Assembly (NCBI GenBank): GCA_964648465.1
Contig: CAZYMU010000018.1
Coordinates: 1-54,568, forward strand
DNA from: Aminicenans sp964648465
GTDB lineage: Bacteria > Acidobacteriota > Aminicenantia > Aminicenantales > Aminicenantaceae
Length of the DNA: 54,568 bases
Direction: 5' to 3'
Below are positions 51,478 through 54,568 of the stretch, piece after piece. The notes beneath the pieces were generated by a model. That model had not been told where the DNA came from, ran no database searches, and saw nothing but the letters and a program-made list of their open reading frames with translations. Numbering within the stretch: position 1 is the first letter of the stretch; the number at the start of each line of letters is the position of its first letter. Position numbers and translations under genes: made by a program.

Positions 51478-54327
51478 ATGAGAGAAAAAATCTTAAAAAG
51501 CCTGGCTAACTGGCATACTGTTCACCCATGGAGAATGCTGCTTGTAGTATTACTCATAACCCTTATTCTCGGCATGTTTGCAGCCAATTTAAAGATCACC
51601 ATGCGGGTATCAGATTTGCTCCCTTCCCGCGATGAGAGAGTAATTCAGTTCAATAAAATTCTCAACGAGTTTACAACAGCTACAAGCCTTGTCGTAGTAG
51701 TCCAGGGTGAAGAGGAAAAGATTAAAAATTTTGCCGACAAGATTGCACCGCAGATATTGCAACTGAAGGACAGCAGTAAAAATGACACATTTCAAAAAGA
51801 GATTGACAAGATTTATAAGAACATACAGAAATTAAAGACGAAAAGTAACCGGGAATCCAAAATATCAGAGCTCCAATCCAAAGCTAATGAGCTTCAAGCA
51901 AGGATTAACATGAAACTGTTCCAGCGTGTTGACTATAAGGCTGAAGTGGAGTTCTTAAAAAACCATGCACTGATGCTTGTAAAGGAAGCAGATCTAAAAA
52001 ACACCAAACACATATTTATGGATCCAAACCTGACTGGCTTGCTTTCCAACCTTAACAATTCAATGGAAAAAGAATACGTCGGCCATGAAGAATCCATTTC
52101 CACCCGCGAAAAAGAAGACAGAACAGTAACATTTTTAGATGGAATTCAAAATCTAATCTTAAAATTACAGAATGCCGTACAAGGACATACTGTTTCTAAA
52201 AATGAAGTTTATGACTCAGCCGACAAACTTCTCCTGGGCGAGCCTTATATGTTATCGTACGATAAACAAGCCTTGATTTTAATTGCCATTCCTAACTTCA
52301 CATTGATGGATAGGGATCTTCTTATGGTAGGGACTGATAAAGTACAGGCTATTGTAGATGACATGTTAATAGATTATCCTGATATTAAGACAGGTCTGAG
52401 CGGCGATGTGGCCCGGGAACATGATGAACAGGTCTATGCTGCACAGAGCTTTCAATATTCCACCTTAATCGCTTTATTTTTCATTCTTTTACTGCTTATT
52501 GTTTCTTTCAGGATGTTGTTTGCTCCTGTTTTCGCGATATTAAATCTCACTGTCGGTTTAATCTGGGGTATCGGTATGGCAGCCATCATCATAGGCCAAC
52601 TAAACATGATGACATCGATGATGGCAGTGATTCTGCTGGGATTAGGTATTGATTTTTCGATTCATTTGATCTCCGGATTCACAGAATCTCGTGCTGCAGG
52701 AGACAATATTGACACGGCCATGGAAAAAACATTTCTTAAAAGCGGGAAAGGGATCTTGACAGGAGCACTGACAACAGCATGTGCTTTCCTGGCCCTGCTT
52801 ATCAGTCAATCACGGGGAATGAAGGAAATGGGTATGGTCATAGGAATTGGCATTTTGTCCGTTCTCTTTGCCACTATGCTCTTTTTACCGTTGCTGTTGG
52901 TCTTTAGGGAGCGCCGTCTAGATAAAAAATATGAAGCGATAAAACGAGAAAGGATTCAGCGTGATATTTCTTTCAAGTCTCTCGGCCGCATGAGCGAATG
53001 GCTCAGCAAACACTATGTTTTTTCCATCATCACCGGCTGTATTTTAACTTTCATGCTGGTATGGTCAGCAGTCAAAATATCTTTTGACCAGAATTATATG
53101 AATATTGAACCAGAAGGATTAACTTCTACCGCTCTACAGGATACGATTCTAGAAAAATTTGACTTGAGTATGGAATATGCCCTTGTTTTGGCCGATAATA
53201 TCGAGCAATCCCGCGAATTTTCAAAGAAGTACCGTGAAATGGGTTCAGTTGCTATTACTAACGACATTTCCCTGTACATCCCATCCTCAGAAGAGCAGCT
53301 AAAAAGAATTCCCCATATCCATGAAATCCACGAAAAAGTCCAGGCTGTCCCAATAAAGCAGGCTGTGATTCAGGATGATTTAGCTGCTTTAAATAAAGAG
53401 GTCAAACGGCTGCAGATGAACATAATGGAAATTCAAGACATGGCTTTTATTGGGGGTAGGGACAAAGTCGACAACAAATGCAAAGAAATCGTTGGAGATC
53501 CAGAAAAACCCCTCTCACAAAATATTATTCGACAATTACAGCAAGTGTTGGACGCTAATTCTTCAACTACTGCTAAAGGTCTGTCCGAATTTCAGCAGTA
53601 TTTTGCTCCATATTTCAAAGATTCTATCATTAAGATGTGCTCGACTGAACCGATCAGTCTGGAAGAACTGCCTGTATCCATTCTAGACCGCTACTGTAAT
53701 AAGACTCGGGATCAATTTCTAGTTACTGTTTTCCCATCCGGCAAACTGTGGGAAAATCCGGAATCTCTCCATAGATTCGTGGATGACCTGGAAAGTGTTA
53801 CAAATAAAGCAACAGGATTACCTCCCGTGTTTCGTGCCATACTCAAAATATTTGCCCGTGACGGACGGAATGCGGTTTTACTGACGATTCTTATTGTTTT
53901 TATGCTCCTGCTGATGGATTTCCGGAGCCCGCGCTATGCAATCATGGCAATGATTCCCCTGGCATGCGGTGTATTCTGGATGGTTGGTTTTATGCATCTT
54001 ATCGGCATGCAAATCAACGTAGTTAATATCATAGGCCTTCCTATAATCATAGGGATTGGCATCGATGACGGTGTTCATATCATGCATCGTTGGAAGCATG
54101 AAGGGAAGGGGAAAATCCGGACAATCTTTTCCAGTACAGGGAAAGCTATTTTTCTGACATCACTTACAACTATGTTTGCCTTTGGCTCCTTAGTATTTTC
54201 TATCTTCAGAGGCTGGGCATCCTTCGGTGGAGTACTCTTTATAGGGGTAGGAGCCTGTTTTTTAACTACAGTTATTATTTTACCTGGAATCCTGGGATTA
54301 ATCGAAAGAGTCAGCTCTGAAAAATAA
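51478..54327 (+). CDS. RND superfamily (MMPL / HAE3-type) exporter
   Basis: A 949-residue transporter with twofold RND architecture. Helix 1 lies near residue 20, the first periplasmic domain carries a coiled coil (about 100-165), and helices 2-6 (about 320-475) include GLGIDFSIHLISGFTESRAAG. A second half (helix 7 near 525, a periplasmic domain with another helical segment, helices 8-12 about 805-945) carries GIGIDDGVHIMHRW. Both halves have the acidic residue of the proton relay. MMPL/HAE3 members move lipids, hopanoids or hydrophobic compounds. ATG 51478 is preceded by AAGGAGAG. It ends 4 nt from the 3' end of the convergent 5S rRNA. Confidence 0.93.
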   Translation: MREKILKSLANWHTVHPWRMLLVVLLITLILGMFAANLKITMRVSDLLPSRDERVIQFNKILNEFTTATSLVVVVQGEEEKIKNFADKIAPQILQLKDSSKNDTFQKEIDKIYKNIQKLKTKSNRESKISELQSKANELQARINMKLFQRVDYKAEVEFLKNHALMLVKEADLKNTKHIFMDPNLTGLLSNLNNSMEKEYVGHEESISTREKEDRTVTFLDGIQNLILKLQNAVQGHTVSKNEVYDSADKLLLGEPYMLSYDKQALILIAIPNFTLMDRDLLMVGTDKVQAIVDDMLIDYPDIKTGLSGDVAREHDEQVYAAQSFQYSTLIALFFILLLLIVSFRMLFAPVFAILNLTVGLIWGIGMAAIIIGQLNMMTSMMAVILLGLGIDFSIHLISGFTESRAAGDNIDTAMEKTFLKSGKGILTGALTTACAFLALLISQSRGMKEMGMVIGIGILSVLFATMLFLPLLLVFRERRLDKKYEAIKRERIQRDISFKSLGRMSEWLSKHYVFSIITGCILTFMLVWSAVKISFDQNYMNIEPEGLTSTALQDTILEKFDLSMEYALVLADNIEQSREFSKKYREMGSVAITNDISLYIPSSEEQLKRIPHIHEIHEKVQAVPIKQAVIQDDLAALNKEVKRLQMNIMEIQDMAFIGGRDKVDNKCKEIVGDPEKPLSQNIIRQLQQVLDANSSTTAKGLSEFQQYFAPYFKDSIIKMCSTEPISLEELPVSILDRYCNKTRDQFLVTVFPSGKLWENPESLHRFVDDLESVTNKATGLPPVFRAILKIFARDGRNAVLLTILIVFMLLLMDFRSPRYAIMAMIPLACGVFWMVGFMHLIGMQINVVNIIGLPIIIGIGIDDGVHIMHRWKHEGKGKIRTIFSSTGKAIFLTSLTTMFAFGSLVFSIFRGWASFGGVLFIGVGACFLTTVIILPGILGLIERVSSEK

Positions 54328-54331
54328 AAAA

Positions 54332-54447
<116 letters not shown>

Positions 54448-54525
54448 AAATAATCTGATCTAAATAAGTCTTAATATATCTTGCTTACTGATAAGCATGA
54501 CATTTTTTTGCCATGAATAAACTTT

Positions 54526-54568
54526 ACGGTCAAGCCTCACGGTCTATTAGTACTGGTTAGCTCAATCC
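54526..54568 (-). rRNA. rrl: 23S ribosomal RNA, 3' end (partial)
   Basis: The minus strand reads GGATTGAGCTAACCAGTACTAATAGACCGTGAGGCTTGACC-type sequence, whose core TAGACCGTGAGGCTTGACC is the conserved 3' end of 23S rRNA. Only about 43 nt lie in the window; the exact end is approximate. Confidence 0.92.

Overview
The window looks like a chromosomal stretch from an AT-rich, Gram-negative (diderm), probably anaerobic amino-acid- or peptide-using bacterium. Signs of an outer membrane are BamA/Omp85, TamB, SurA/PrsA-type chaperones, an O-antigen-type Wzm/Wzt exporter with a heptose adenylyltransferase, lipoproteins and an outer-membrane barrel. Three different sodium-coupled amino-acid symporter families (AGCS, NSS, DAACS) occur within 36 kb. 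The gene set and style resemble Candidatus Aminicenantes or a relative in the Acidobacteriota. That placement is inference from general familiarity, not from a search.

Layout. 1-800: a possible insertion-sequence end, then pgeF (minus). 0.8-4.8 kb (minus): an AGCS symporter with an added periplasmic beta domain, an unknown protein and a MOFRL glycerate kinase. 4.9-12.1 kb (plus): an NSS symporter, a UPF0104 membrane protein, the cell-wall trio envC / S41 protein / divergent polysaccharide deacetylase, an unknown anchored protein and a pyruvoyl arginine decarboxylase. 12.1-17.5 kb (minus): mfd, a PrsA-like lipoprotein and a SurA-like isomerase. 17.6-19.3 kb (plus): a small unknown protein, a hairpin-rich spacer and an extracytoplasmic glutamine-amidotransferase-fold lipoprotein. 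19.3-30.6 kb (minus): accD-folC, the F1Fo ATP synthase genes b', b, delta, alpha, gamma, beta, epsilon (no a or c), then trmN6, wzm, wzt and rfaE2. 30.8-31.3 kb (minus): a receiver protein with an altered phosphorylation site. 31.4-36.9 kb (plus): two glycosyltransferases, an epimerase, a methyltransferase and a DAACS symporter. 36.9-49.3 kb (minus): hslV-hslU-FN3 lipoprotein-FAH hydrolase, a transaldolase-like aldolase, tamB-bamA-SurA-N chaperone and fabD. 49.5-54.3 kb (plus): an operon of a LolA-like protein, an outer-membrane barrel and an RND/MMPL exporter. 54.3-54.6 kb (minus): 5S rRNA and the 3' end of 23S rRNA.

Genes are tightly packed. Many neighbours overlap by 1-4 nt, and convergent pairs have almost no space between them. 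Several promoters match TTGnnn-17-TAnnnT closely and were used with ribosome-binding sites to choose starts; several starts are GTG or TTG.

The most interesting signals are: (1) a cell-wall trio in which both the M23 domain of EnvC and the S41 peptidase have lost their catalytic residues; (2) a receiver protein with Glu in place of the phospho-acceptor Asp; (3) an AGCS transporter fused to an N-terminal secreted beta-sandwich; (4) the LolA-like/OMP/RND operon, a candidate lipid or lipoprotein export system; (5) an amidotransferase-fold enzyme placed outside the cytoplasm as a lipoprotein; (6) an ATP synthase with a truncated epsilon and an enlarged beta; and (7) a rRNA operon whose end is pressed against a convergent gene, with a U-tract directly after the 5S closing helix. 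I found no CRISPR array, no tRNA gene, no phage genes and no complete transposase.
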